The position numbers and the translations under genes were made by a program. From Virgisporangium ochraceum (GTDB taxonomy: Bacteria > Actinomycetota > Actinomycetes > Mycobacteriales > Micromonosporaceae), in contig NZ_BOPH01000072.1 of assembly GCF_016863655.1 (NCBI RefSeq), positions 62,001 through 126,000 on the forward strand: DNA of 64,000 bases, given 5' to 3'. Numbering within the stretch: the stretch's first letter is position 1; every line of letters begins with the position of its first letter. Shown one piece after another: positions 17,633 to 25,390 of this stretch. The notes under the pieces were generated by a model, which saw nothing but the letters and a program-made list of their open reading frames with translations, did no database searches and was not told the origin of the DNA.

Positions 17633-17854
17633 CGGTGTGGAACCTCCGTGCCTGCGGGGACCCGCCGCGGGCTGTCAGCGGCGGCCAGGATCAGCAGCCT
17701 ATTTCGATGTGTCACTGGCTGGGAGCGGCTGGACACACTCGTAGGGCAGGGCGTAGGGGTGGGCACCGTCGTCGATCAAGCTGCGGCGGTCACACACAGG
17801 CGGTACACAGGTTCCGTAGGGTTGGCACACAGCGCGAGAGCCCAGGATCGGGTC
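17633..17854. promoter_or_regulatory. Divergent promoter region with CACACAG-type repeats
   Basis: This 222-bp spacer must carry promoters for the subtilisin (minus) and the two-component operon (plus). CACACAG occurs at 17793-17799 and 17826-17832, with a shorter CACAG at 17806-17810. Direct repeats of this kind upstream of OmpR-type regulator genes are often autoregulatory sites, but that is inference. No clear sigma boxes are visible. Confidence 0.35.
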
Positions 17855-18589
17855 GTGACCAGCATGAAGACGGAAAGCCAGCAGCTGCGCCGGGCCGACG
17901 GCAGCCCGCTGCGCGTGCTCGTTGTCGACGACGAGGCGCCACTCGCCGAACTGCTGTCGATGGCGCTGCGCCTGGAGGGGTGGGAGGTACGCGCCGCCGG
18001 CGACGGGTCGAGCGCCGTGCGCACCGCGCGCGACTTCCGCCCCGACGCCGTGGTGCTCGACGTCATGCTGCCCGACTTCGACGGGCTGGAGGTCATGCGC
18101 CGGATGCGGGCCGAGCGGTCCGACGTGCCGGTGCTGTTCCTCACCGCCCGCGACGCCGTCGAGGACCGCATCGCCGGGCTCACCGCCGGCGGCGACGACT
18201 ACGTCACCAAGCCGTTCAGCCTGGAGGAGGTGGTGGCCCGGCTGCGCGGCCTGCTACGCCGGGCCGGACTCGCCACCGCGCACAGCGAGGCGCAGCTCGT
18301 GGTCGGCGACCTCACCATGGACGAGGACAGCCGCGAGGTGCGCCGCGCCGGCGAGCCGATCACGTTGACGGCCACCGAGTTCGAACTGCTGCGGTACCTG
18401 ATGCGCAACCCGAAGCGGGTGCTGAGCAAGGCGCAGATCCTCGATCGCGTGTGGAACTACGACTTCGGCGGCCAGGCCAACGTGGTCGAGCTGTACATCT
18501 CCTACCTGCGCAAGAAGATCGACGCGGGCCGCGAGCCCATGATCCATACGATGCGCGGAGCGGGGTATGTCCTCAAACCGGCCACATAG
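17855..18589 (+). CDS. OmpR-family response regulator
   Basis: The 244-residue protein has a receiver domain (about 26-140), with acidic pocket VVDDE, phospho-acceptor D69 in VVLDVMLPDFDG and conserved Lys in YVTKPF, and a winged-helix DNA-binding domain (about 150-240) ending YISYLRKKIDAG and IHTMRGAGYVLKP. The GTG at 17855 is chosen because AGGA lies 7 nt upstream; ATG at 17864 is an alternative. It overlaps the kinase gene by 23 bp. The kinase and two envelope glycosyltransferases follow without gaps, so it probably regulates that cassette in response to an envelope signal. Confidence 0.93.
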   Translation: MTSMKTESQQLRRADGSPLRVLVVDDEAPLAELLSMALRLEGWEVRAAGDGSSAVRTARDFRPDAVVLDVMLPDFDGLEVMRRMRAERSDVPVLFLTARDAVEDRIAGLTAGGDDYVTKPFSLEEVVARLRGLLRRAGLATAHSEAQLVVGDLTMDEDSREVRRAGEPITLTATEFELLRYLMRNPKRVLSKAQILDRVWNYDFGGQANVVELYISYLRKKIDAGREPMIHTMRGAGYVLKPAT

Positions 18590-20081
18590 AGCGTGGTCTC
18601 TGCGAGCACGGCTTCTGGTGATGCTGCTGCTCGTGGTGGCGGCGCTGTGCATCACGATCGGCGTGGCCACGGAGGTGGCGCTGCACGCGTACCTCATCGG
18701 CAAGACCGACAAGCAGCTGGAGGAGGCGAGCGCCCGCACGGGTGCCGAGGCCAGGTCCCCGTACGGCGGGCGGATGCCACGCAACGGCCGGCCCGACCCC
18801 ATCGGCGCACAGGGCCTGGGCTCCGGCACGCTCGCGGCGACCCTGGTCGACGGTGCGGTCGAGTACGGCGCCTTCTTCTCCTCCCGCCCCGGCCCGCCCG
18901 ACCAGCTCGGGCCCGACACCTACCCCGTGCTCGAAGCGCTGCCCGCCGACGGCGAACCGCACAACCGGGAGGTGCCCGGCCTCGGGCGGTACCGGCTGCT
19001 CGCCACCGAGCTGTCCGACGGCCGGGTGATCATCACCGGGCTGCCGATCGACGACGTCTACGACACCCTCGAACGGCTCGCGTACGTGGAGATCGGGGTG
19101 TCGCTGCTGGCCCTCCTCGCGGCGGGGCTCGGCGGCAGCGCGCTGATCCGGGTGACGCTCAAGCCGCTGAACCGGGTGGCCGCCACCGCCGGCCGGGTCG
19201 CCGAGCTGCCGCTGCACGAGGGCGACGTGGCGCTGGCCGAGCGGGTCCCCGAGATCTACACCGACCCGCGCACCGAGGTCGGCCAGGTCGGCGCCGCGCT
19301 CAACCGCATGCTCGGGCACGTGGCGGGCGCGTTCGCCGCGCGGCAGGCCAGCGAGACGCGGCTGCGCAAGTTCATCGCCGACGCCAGCCACGAGCTGCGG
19401 ACGCCGCTGGCCGCGATCCGCGGCTACGCCGAGCTGGGCCGGCGCGAGGGCGTCGACGCCGAACCCGTGCTGATCAAGGTGGAGACCCAGGCGAAGCGGA
19501 TGACCGCCCTGGTCGAGGACCTGCTGCTCCTCGCGCGGCTCGACGCCGGCCGGCCGCTGGAGCGCGGGCCGGTCGACCTGACGGCGCTGGTGGTGGAGAG
19601 CGTCGGCGACGCGCACGTCGCCGGTCCGGAGCACCGGTGGCGGCTCGACCTGCCCGACGAGCCCGTGGTGGTGGCCGGCGACGCCGCCCGCCTGCACCAG
19701 GTGCTGGCGAACCTGCTGGCCAACGCGCGCACGCACACCCCACCGGGCACCGAGGTGACGGTGCGGATCACCCCGGCGGGCGAGCTGTCGGTCACCGACA
19801 ACGGACCGGGCATCCCCGCGGAACTGCAGCCGAACCTGTTCCAGCGGTTCACCCGCGGCGACAGTTCGCGGGCGCGGGCCGCGGGCGGCAGCAGCACCGG
19901 CCTCGGCCTGTCGATCGTCGACGCCGTGGTGCGGGCGCACGGCGGTGACGTGCGGGTCGACAGCGTGCCCGGCCGCACCGCGTTCACGGTGACCCTCCCC
20001 CGGTACACGGACAGCTTCACAGCGGCGGCACAGGACGGGCACACGATCGGGATAGCGGGGACAACCAACGTGGACGCATGA
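18567..20081 (+). CDS. Sensor histidine kinase of the 17.8-kb operon
   Basis: The 504-residue membrane kinase has two helices (about 14-34 and 172-195) flanking an extracytoplasmic sensor of about 135 residues, then HAMP (about 195-260), HisKA with H275 in DASHELRTPLAAIRGYAEL, and HATPase_c with N box NLLANARTHTPPG, G1 VTDNGPGIP and G2 STGLGLSIVDA. It should autophosphorylate and pass phosphate to the OmpR-type regulator encoded just upstream. It overlaps that gene by 23 bp and the next gene by ATGA, so all are translated together. The periplasmic-equivalent sensor contains Pro/Gly-rich stretches and no named ligand domain. Confidence 0.93.
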   Translation: MSSNRPHRAWSLRARLLVMLLLVVAALCITIGVATEVALHAYLIGKTDKQLEEASARTGAEARSPYGGRMPRNGRPDPIGAQGLGSGTLAATLVDGAVEYGAFFSSRPGPPDQLGPDTYPVLEALPADGEPHNREVPGLGRYRLLATELSDGRVIITGLPIDDVYDTLERLAYVEIGVSLLALLAAGLGGSALIRVTLKPLNRVAATAGRVAELPLHEGDVALAERVPEIYTDPRTEVGQVGAALNRMLGHVAGAFAARQASETRLRKFIADASHELRTPLAAIRGYAELGRREGVDAEPVLIKVETQAKRMTALVEDLLLLARLDAGRPLERGPVDLTALVVESVGDAHVAGPEHRWRLDLPDEPVVVAGDAARLHQVLANLLANARTHTPPGTEVTVRITPAGELSVTDNGPGIPAELQPNLFQRFTRGDSSRARAAGGSSTGLGLSIVDAVVRAHGGDVRVDSVPGRTAFTVTLPRYTDSFTAAAQDGHTIGIAGTTNVDA

Positions 20082-22168
20082 CCACGTTGATCCACTCTGT
20101 ACCCGGAACCGCGGTGACAACGGGCTCGGCCCTACGCCGTCACATAAAGCTCTTCGCCCTTCTCGTGGCGACCGCGGCGCTGTACCTGTGGGGCCTGGGC
20201 GCGAGCGGGTGGGCGAACGCCTACTACGCGGCGGCCGCACAGGCCGGTTCGGAGAGCTGGAAGGCGTGGTTCTTCGGCTCGTTCGACGCGTCGAACGCGA
20301 TCACCGTCGACAAGACGCCCGCCTCCCTGTGGATCATGGGCCTGTCGGTGCGGATCTTCGGGCTGAACCCGTGGAGCATCCTGGTGCCCGAGGCCCTCAT
20401 GGGTGTGGCGACCGTGGCCCTGCTGTACGCGACGGTCAAGCGCTGGTCGGGGCCGACGGCCGGGCTCATCGCGGGCGCGGTGCTGGCCGTGACCCCGGTG
20501 GCGACGCTCATGTTCCGCTTCAACAACCCCGACGCGCTGCTGGTTCTTCTGCTGGTGGGCGCGGCGTACGCGACGGTGCGGGCGGTGGAGCGGGCGTCGG
20601 TGCGCTGGCTGATGTTCGCCGGCGCGCTGGTCGGGTTCGGCTTCCTCACGAAGATGCTGCAGGCGTTCCTCGTGGTGCCGGCGCTGGCGGTGGTGTATCT
20701 CGTGGCGGCGCCCACGGGGTTCGGTCGACGCGTCCTGCACCTTCTGTCCGCCGGCGCGGCCCTCGTCGCGGCCGCCGGCTGGTGGGTGGCGATCGTCGAA
20801 CTGTGGCCGGCGGCGAGCCGCCCGTACATCGGCGGGTCGCAGAACAACTCGGTGCTGGAACTGACCCTCGGCTACAACGGCCTCGGCCGCATCACCGGCG
20901 AGCAGACCGGCAGCGTCGGCGGCGGCAACGGCTGGGGCGAGACCGGCTGGGGACGCCTGTTCGACTCCGAGATCGGCGGGCAGATCGCCTGGCTGCTCCC
21001 GGCGGCGCTGATCCTGCTCGTCGCCGGCCTCGTCGTCACCGCACGGGCCCCACGGACCGACCTCACCCGGGCGTCGCTGCTCCTGTGGGGCGGCTGGCTC
21101 CTGGTCACCGGCGTCGTGTTCAGCCAGATGCAGGGCATCTTCCACGCGTACTACACGGTGGCGCTCGCCCCCGCGGTCGGCGCGCTGGTCGGCGTCGGCG
21201 CGGTGCTCGCGTTCGGACGGTGGTCGAACCTCGCGCTCGCGGGTGCGCTGGCGGTCACCGTGGTGTGGGCGTCGGTGCTGCTCGGGCGCAGCGCCTCGTT
21301 CCAGCCGTGGCTGCGGACGGCGGTCGTCGTGGTCGGCGCGGTCGCGGCGGTCGCGCTCGTCGGTGTCCACGTGCTGAGGGGTTACGCACGTGATGGTGCC
21401 CGGCTACGGTCGATCGTTCCGCGGGCGGGGCGGGCGGTGGCCGTTCTGGCTGTGGCGGTGGCCCTGGCGGGCCCGCTGGCGTACTCGGTGCAGACGGCGG
21501 CGTCGGCTCATACGGGCTCGATCCCGACCGCGGGCCCGGCCGTGGCTGGCGGCGGCCCGGGCGGCGGTGGCCGGCCGGGCGGTGGCCCCGGCGACGGTGG
21601 CGGGCCGGGTGGCGGGCAGCCGGGCTTCGGCGGCCCGGGTGGGCAGGCCTTCGACGGACGCGGTGGGCCGGGCGCAGGTACCGATGGCACCGGCGCGACC
21701 GATGGCACGGGCGCTACCGGCAGCACCGGCGGAACCGGCGGCACGGGCACCGCGGGCGGGGTTCGGCCGGGTGGCGGTATGGGTGGCCGGGGTGCCGGTG
21801 GGCTCGGTGGCCTGCTCGACGCCGGAATCCCCTCGGCCGACCTCGTGGCCCTGCTGGAGGCCGACGCCGGCTCCTACACCTGGGTGGCGGCCGCCGTCGG
21901 AGCCAACAACGCGGCCGGCGTGCAGCTTGCCACCGGCCTCCCGGTGATGGCGATCGGCGGGTTCAACGGCAGCGACCCGGCGCCGACGCTGGAGCAGTTC
22001 CAGGAGTACGTCTCCGCCGGCCGGATCCACTACTTCATCGGCGGCGGCGGGATGCGCGCCAACGGCGGCAGCGACGCGGCGGCGGAGATCGCCTCCTGGG
22101 TGGCGGCGACCTTCGAGGCGCGGACGGTCGGCGACGTCACGGTGTACGACCTGGCCGGTACGCGGTGA
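20078..22168 (+). CDS. GT39-type membrane glycosyltransferase (YkcB/ArnT-like)
   Basis: The 696-residue protein begins with a helix and the acidic loop typical of GT39/ArnT enzymes (YLWGLGASGWANAYYAAAAQ, then FDASNAITVDKTPASLW), followed by about ten more helices to residue 470. These enzymes move a sugar from a polyprenyl-phosphate carrier to lipid, polymer or protein outside the membrane. Residues about 485-585 are a very Gly/Pro-rich low-complexity linker. A compact C-terminal domain (about 590-696, GGLLDAGIPSADLVALLEAD) follows, as in the YkcA/B mannosyltransferase group. It overlaps the kinase gene (ATGA) and the next GT2 gene (GTGA), which probably makes its polyprenyl-phosphate-sugar donor. 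Confidence 0.9.
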   Translation: MTTLIHSVPGTAVTTGSALRRHIKLFALLVATAALYLWGLGASGWANAYYAAAAQAGSESWKAWFFGSFDASNAITVDKTPASLWIMGLSVRIFGLNPWSILVPEALMGVATVALLYATVKRWSGPTAGLIAGAVLAVTPVATLMFRFNNPDALLVLLLVGAAYATVRAVERASVRWLMFAGALVGFGFLTKMLQAFLVVPALAVVYLVAAPTGFGRRVLHLLSAGAALVAAAGWWVAIVELWPAASRPYIGGSQNNSVLELTLGYNGLGRITGEQTGSVGGGNGWGETGWGRLFDSEIGGQIAWLLPAALILLVAGLVVTARAPRTDLTRASLLLWGGWLLVTGVVFSQMQGIFHAYYTVALAPAVGALVGVGAVLAFGRWSNLALAGALAVTVVWASVLLGRSASFQPWLRTAVVVVGAVAAVALVGVHVLRGYARDGARLRSIVPRAGRAVAVLAVAVALAGPLAYSVQTAASAHTGSIPTAGPAVAGGGPGGGGRPGGGPGDGGGPGGGQPGFGGPGGQAFDGRGGPGAGTDGTGATDGTGATGSTGGTGGTGTAGGVRPGGGMGGRGAGGLGGLLDAGIPSADLVALLEADAGSYTWVAAAVGANNAAGVQLATGLPVMAIGGFNGSDPAPTLEQFQEYVSAGRIHYFIGGGGMRANGGSDAAAEIASWVAATFEARTVGDVTVYDLAGTR

Positions 22169-23499
22169 GGCGGCCCGTGCTCGACGTGGTGATCCCGGTC
22201 TACAACGAGGAGCGCGACCTCGACCCGTGCGTGCGGCGGCTGCACGCCTACCTCGAAGCGCACCTGCCGTACCCGTTCCGGATCACCATCGCCGACAACG
22301 CCAGCGTCGACGACACCCCCGTCGTCGCGCGGCGGCTCGCGGAAGAGTTCGCTCACGTGGTCCACCTGCGCCTGGAGGCCAAGGGACGCGGCCGTGCGTT
22401 GCGCGCGGCCTGGACCGGTTCGGACGCCCCCGTGCTCGCCTACATGGACGTGGACCTCTCGACCGACCTCGCCGCGGTGCTGCCGCTCGTGGCGCCGCTG
22501 ATCTCCGGGCACTCCGACCTGGCGATCGGCACCCGGCTGGCCCGCGGCTCGCGGGTGGTGCGCGGGCCGAAGCGCGAGCTCATCTCCCGCGGCTACAACC
22601 TGCTCCTGCGGCGCACGCTCGCCGCGTCGTTCTCCGACGCGCAGTGCGGGTTCAAGGCCATCCGCGCCGACGTCGCCGGCCGGCTGCTGCCGCTGGTGCA
22701 GGACACCGGCTGGTTCTTCGACACCGAACTGCTCGTGCTGGCCCAGCGCGCCGGGCTGCGCATCCACGAGGTGCCGGTCGACTGGGTCGACGACCCCGAC
22801 AGCCGCGTCGACATCGTCGCCACCGCGCTGGCCGACCTGCGCGGCATCGCACGGCTCGGCCGGGGACTGGCGACCGGCGCGCTGCCGCTGCAGGCGCTGC
22901 GGCGGGAACTCGGCCGGGGCAACTCCTCCGGGCTGACCGGGCAGGTGGTGCGGTTCGCCGCGATCGGGGTCGCCAGCACCCTGGCGTACCTGGTGCTGTA
23001 CGCGCTGTTCCGGCCCGGCGTGGGTCCGCAGGTCGCCAACCTGCTGGCGCTGCTGGTCACGGCCGTGGCGAACACCGCGGCGAACCGCCGGCTCACGTTC
23101 GGGGTGCGCGGGTCGGCCGGGCTCGGCCGGCACCACCTGCAGGGGTTGGTGATCTTCGGTCTCGGTCTGCTCCTGACGAGCGGGTCGCTGGTGCTCGCCG
23201 CCGGACGCCCGCTGCCCGTGGAGGTGGTGGTACTGACCGCCGCGAACCTCATGGCGACGCTCATGCGCTTCGTCCTGCTACGGCTCGTGTTTCACCCGCC
23301 GGGCAGTTCGCAGGCGTCGAGGGACCGCTCGTACCCGGCGAAGAACGACTCCTCGCGCTGCTCGGCGGTGCCGTGGGCGCCCGGCGCGAACCACGGGACG
23401 TTCGGATCGTCGCCGACGGCGAGCAGCCCCTCGCGGAACTCCTCGATGTCGCCCTCCTCGATGGTGAGCGCGCCCGACTTCACCGAGTCGCCGATGTAG
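22165..23499 (+). CDS. GT2 glycosyltransferase fused to GtrA-like membrane domain
   Basis: The 444-residue protein has a GT-A fold GT2 domain (about 1-235): LDVVIPVYNEERDL, the nucleotide-sugar DxD-type motif YMDVDLSTDL, and GFKAIRADVAGRLLP, as in dolichyl-phosphate mannose/glucose synthases. A four-helix GtrA domain (about 255-375) follows. It should make polyprenyl-phosphate-sugar and help flip it for the GT39 enzyme encoded upstream, whose stop it overlaps (GTGA). Homology should end near FVLLRLVFH (about residue 375). The remaining about 69 Ser/Pro-rich residues are encoded opposite the zinc peptidase gene and look like read-through of an antisense frame. Confidence 0.9.
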   Translation: MRRPVLDVVIPVYNEERDLDPCVRRLHAYLEAHLPYPFRITIADNASVDDTPVVARRLAEEFAHVVHLRLEAKGRGRALRAAWTGSDAPVLAYMDVDLSTDLAAVLPLVAPLISGHSDLAIGTRLARGSRVVRGPKRELISRGYNLLLRRTLAASFSDAQCGFKAIRADVAGRLLPLVQDTGWFFDTELLVLAQRAGLRIHEVPVDWVDDPDSRVDIVATALADLRGIARLGRGLATGALPLQALRRELGRGNSSGLTGQVVRFAAIGVASTLAYLVLYALFRPGVGPQVANLLALLVTAVANTAANRRLTFGVRGSAGLGRHHLQGLVIFGLGLLLTSGSLVLAAGRPLPVEVVVLTAANLMATLMRFVLLRLVFHPPGSSQASRDRSYPAKNDSSRCSAVPWAPGANHGTFGSSPTASSPSRNSSMSPSSMVSAPDFTESPM

Positions 23500-24005
23500 G
23501 CGCCGGCCATGCAGTCGGCCTGGAGCTCCTGCTGGATCGTGTACGAGTACTGGATGCCCAGGCGCACCTGGATGCCGTGGGCGTACTCGTGGCCGAGCAG
23601 GTAGTAGAGGAAGGCGTCGCCGACCCGGGCGAACGCGGTCACCGCGAAGTTGACGTCGTACGCGATGAAGTCGCCCGCCGGGCAGTACACGGCGTTGTTC
23701 TTCGGGATCGGCTCGCCCCCGCAGTCGGCCTCGCCCTCCTCCTCGTACGGGAAGATGTCGCGGACCGGCGAGAACCTGATCCGTGACCGCTCGAACACGG
23801 CGCGCCAGTAGTCCTCGGCGCTGCGGGTGGCGTCGCGGATGTCCTGGTTGAATTCGTCCGCGCTGGGCTGTTCGGCTCGGTTTCCGGAGCCGGTCGGACC
23901 GGGTGACGCCGGCGCGGGTTGACCGGAATCGTCCGAACCGGTATCGATGAAGCAGGCGCCCGTCGCCAATATGACTGCGGCCAGAGCCACGAGGTGGCGT
24001 TTCAC
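23292..24005 (-). CDS. Putative neutral zinc metallopeptidase, exported
   Basis: This protein of about 237 residues has an N-terminal export signal (HLVALAAVILATGACF) with a possible but imperfect lipobox at the Cys, then a Ser/Pro/Gly linker. The catalytic part resembles the YpfJ-type neutral zinc metallopeptidases: HEYAHGIQ supplies two zinc His and the catalytic Glu, and ELQADCMAGAYIGDS the third-ligand region. It should act outside the membrane. The GTG at 24005 is preferred because the signal peptide begins there; an upstream GTG at 24092 would add an unlikely leader. Its final 207 bp overlap the converging GT2-GtrA gene. Confidence 0.85.
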   Translation of the reverse strand: MKRHLVALAAVILATGACFIDTGSDDSGQPAPASPGPTGSGNRAEQPSADEFNQDIRDATRSAEDYWRAVFERSRIRFSPVRDIFPYEEEGEADCGGEPIPKNNAVYCPAGDFIAYDVNFAVTAFARVGDAFLYYLLGHEYAHGIQVRLGIQYSYTIQQELQADCMAGAYIGDSVKSGALTIEEGDIEEFREGLLAVGDDPNVPWFAPGAHGTAEQREESFFAGYERSLDACELPGG

Positions 24006-24182
24006 ACTCCGGCAATACCCGCGGACGGCGCAGGGTGAACCCGCGGACGACGCGGTGCGTGTACTTATGTCATAGGCTATGACGCCGGTCACGGCGGGCC
24101 GGCACGACTGGACGGCAGGCGCTACCGTGCAACGGGTGCCGTGAGTCCACTGGCGCGCACGGTAGGCACCCCGAGGAGTTTG

Positions 24183-24986
24183 ATGTCCAACTACGATCCC
24201 CCCCAGCAGCCGTGGGGTGGGCCTCCCCAGGATCCGTACGGCGGTGCTCCGCAGTATCCGCCACCCCAGAACCCCGGTGGCTATCCGCCGCCGACCTCAG
24301 CTTTCCCTCCCGGTGGTGGCGGCTTCCCGCCGCCGACCTCGGGCGCCGGCGGCTTCCCTCCGCCCCCCGGTGGTGGCTACCCGCCGCCGGCCGACCCCTA
24401 CGGCGGCGGCGGCTTCCAGGACCCGTACGCGCAGCAGCAGCCCGGCTACGGCCAGCAGCCTGCTGGTGGCTTCGGTGGCGGCTACCAGCCGCCGCCCCCG
24501 GCCCGTGGTGGCGGTAGCACCAAGATCGTCCTGATCATCGCCGGTATCGTGCTGCTCGCTCTGTGTGGTGGTGGCATCTTCACCGCCTACACCCTCACGA
24601 GCGACGACGAGGAGCCCTCGGCCAACCCGACCACGGCCACCTCGGCCGGCCCGTCGGGTAGCGCCAGCTCCACCGGCCGCCCCACGTCGACGCCGACGAG
24701 CACCCGTACCGCGAGCCCGACCACGGGCAGCGGCGGGGGCAGCAACCCCGACACCTTCGTGAAGGGCGACTGCTTCGTCAACGAGGGCACCGAGAACGAC
24801 CCGGAGGTCCGCAAGGTCGCCTGCACCACGGCAAACTCGTACGAGGTCGTGGCAAAGGTCCCCTTCAGCACCGACGAGAAGCGCTGCGACACGGCAGCCG
24901 GCTCCGGCAAGTGGAACGCCAGCTACGTGATGGACAAGTCCCCCGGCACCTCCGGCGACTACGTCCTCTGCCTCAAGAAGCGCTGA
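24183..24986 (+). CDS. Pro/Gly-rich single-pass membrane protein, LppU-like
   Basis: The 267-residue protein has a cytoplasmic low-complexity N-terminus (about 1-105) of QPP/GGYPPP/GGGFPPP repeats, one transmembrane helix (KIVLIIAGIVLLALCGGGIF, about 113-132), a Thr/Ser/Pro linker and a C-terminal domain (about 190-267). That domain has Cys residues in GDCFVNEG, RKVACTTANS, KRCDTAA and YVLCLKKR, the pattern of LppU/SCO3897-type actinobacterial envelope proteins, and probably two disulfides. The ATG at 24183 is chosen for the GAGGAG 5 nt upstream. A good hairpin follows the stop. Confidence 0.86.
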   Translation: MSNYDPPQQPWGGPPQDPYGGAPQYPPPQNPGGYPPPTSAFPPGGGGFPPPTSGAGGFPPPPGGGYPPPADPYGGGGFQDPYAQQQPGYGQQPAGGFGGGYQPPPPARGGGSTKIVLIIAGIVLLALCGGGIFTAYTLTSDDEEPSANPTTATSAGPSGSASSTGRPTSTPTSTRTASPTTGSGGGSNPDTFVKGDCFVNEGTENDPEVRKVACTTANSYEVVAKVPFSTDEKRCDTAAGSGKWNASYVMDKSPGTSGDYVLCLKKR

Positions 24987-25018
24987 CCCTCACCAGCAAG
25001 CACTGGCCCTTCGGGCCC

Positions 25019-25070
25019 GAACGGCTCCGGCTCCGGCGCTCCGCGCCCCTGCCGGAGCCGTTCTTCTGTT
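25019..25070 (+). terminator. Terminator of the LppU-like gene
   Basis: A perfect 12-bp stem (GAACGGCTCCGG with CCGGAGCCGTTC) encloses a 21-nt loop and is followed by the T-rich TTCTGTT. It begins 33 bp after the stop codon. Confidence 0.85.
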
Positions 25071-25187
25071 GGCGACCTCTGCCCTCCCGGGATGAGGATC
25101 CGGGACGCCGCGCGTGGTGCCCGCCGCCGGGCCGGAACTTCGGGGGTGGCCCGTCCTGCGCGGAACGCGGGCCGGGTGCTGGGTCGG

Positions 25188-25330
25188 GCCACGTCACCGG
25201 GCCGCACCGGCGGGCCGCACCGGCGGGCCGCGTCACCGGGCCGCACCGGCGGGCCGCGTCACCGGGCCGCGTCACCGGGCCGCGTCACCGGGCCGCGTCA
25301 CCGGGCCGCGTCACCGGGCCGCGTCACCGG
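25188..25330. repeat. Tandem array of about eleven 13-bp units
   Basis: Two unit types alternate, A = GCCGCGTCACCGG and B = GCCGCACCGGCGG. From 25201 the order is B B A B A A A A A A, preceded by one diverged A at 25188. The unit length is not a multiple of three, so the array is not a coding repeat. It abuts the long hairpin at 25327. Confidence 0.9.
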
Positions 25331-25377
25331 GCACGGAGGAACATCATTCTTGCTTGATGATGTTCCTCTGTGCCCGG
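25327..25377. terminator. Long hairpin between converging genes
   Basis: Arms of 21 nt (25327-25347 and 25357-25377) pair with a single G-T mismatch around a 9-nt loop (TCTTGCTTG). The right arm begins ATGATGTTCCTCTG. It ends 13 bp before the stop of the minus-strand zinc-ribbon gene and would stop transcripts from both directions. The less GC-rich centre, unlike its surroundings, also fits a small mobile or repeat element. Confidence 0.75.
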
Positions 25378-25390
25378 TCGCGGCTGCGGG

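Larger units (their letters stand above)
24987..25390. other. 404-bp gene-free region: terminator, tandem array, hairpin
   Basis: Between two converging genes this stretch holds a terminator (25019-25070), a GC-rich filler, an 11-copy 13-bp tandem array (25188-25330) and a long hairpin (25327-25377). Open frames run through it in several phases only because the repeats lack stops; I see no believable gene. Confidence 0.8.

Noticed and set aside
25188..25330. CRISPR array
   Set aside because: The 13-bp units are contiguous with no unique spacers and there are no cas genes.
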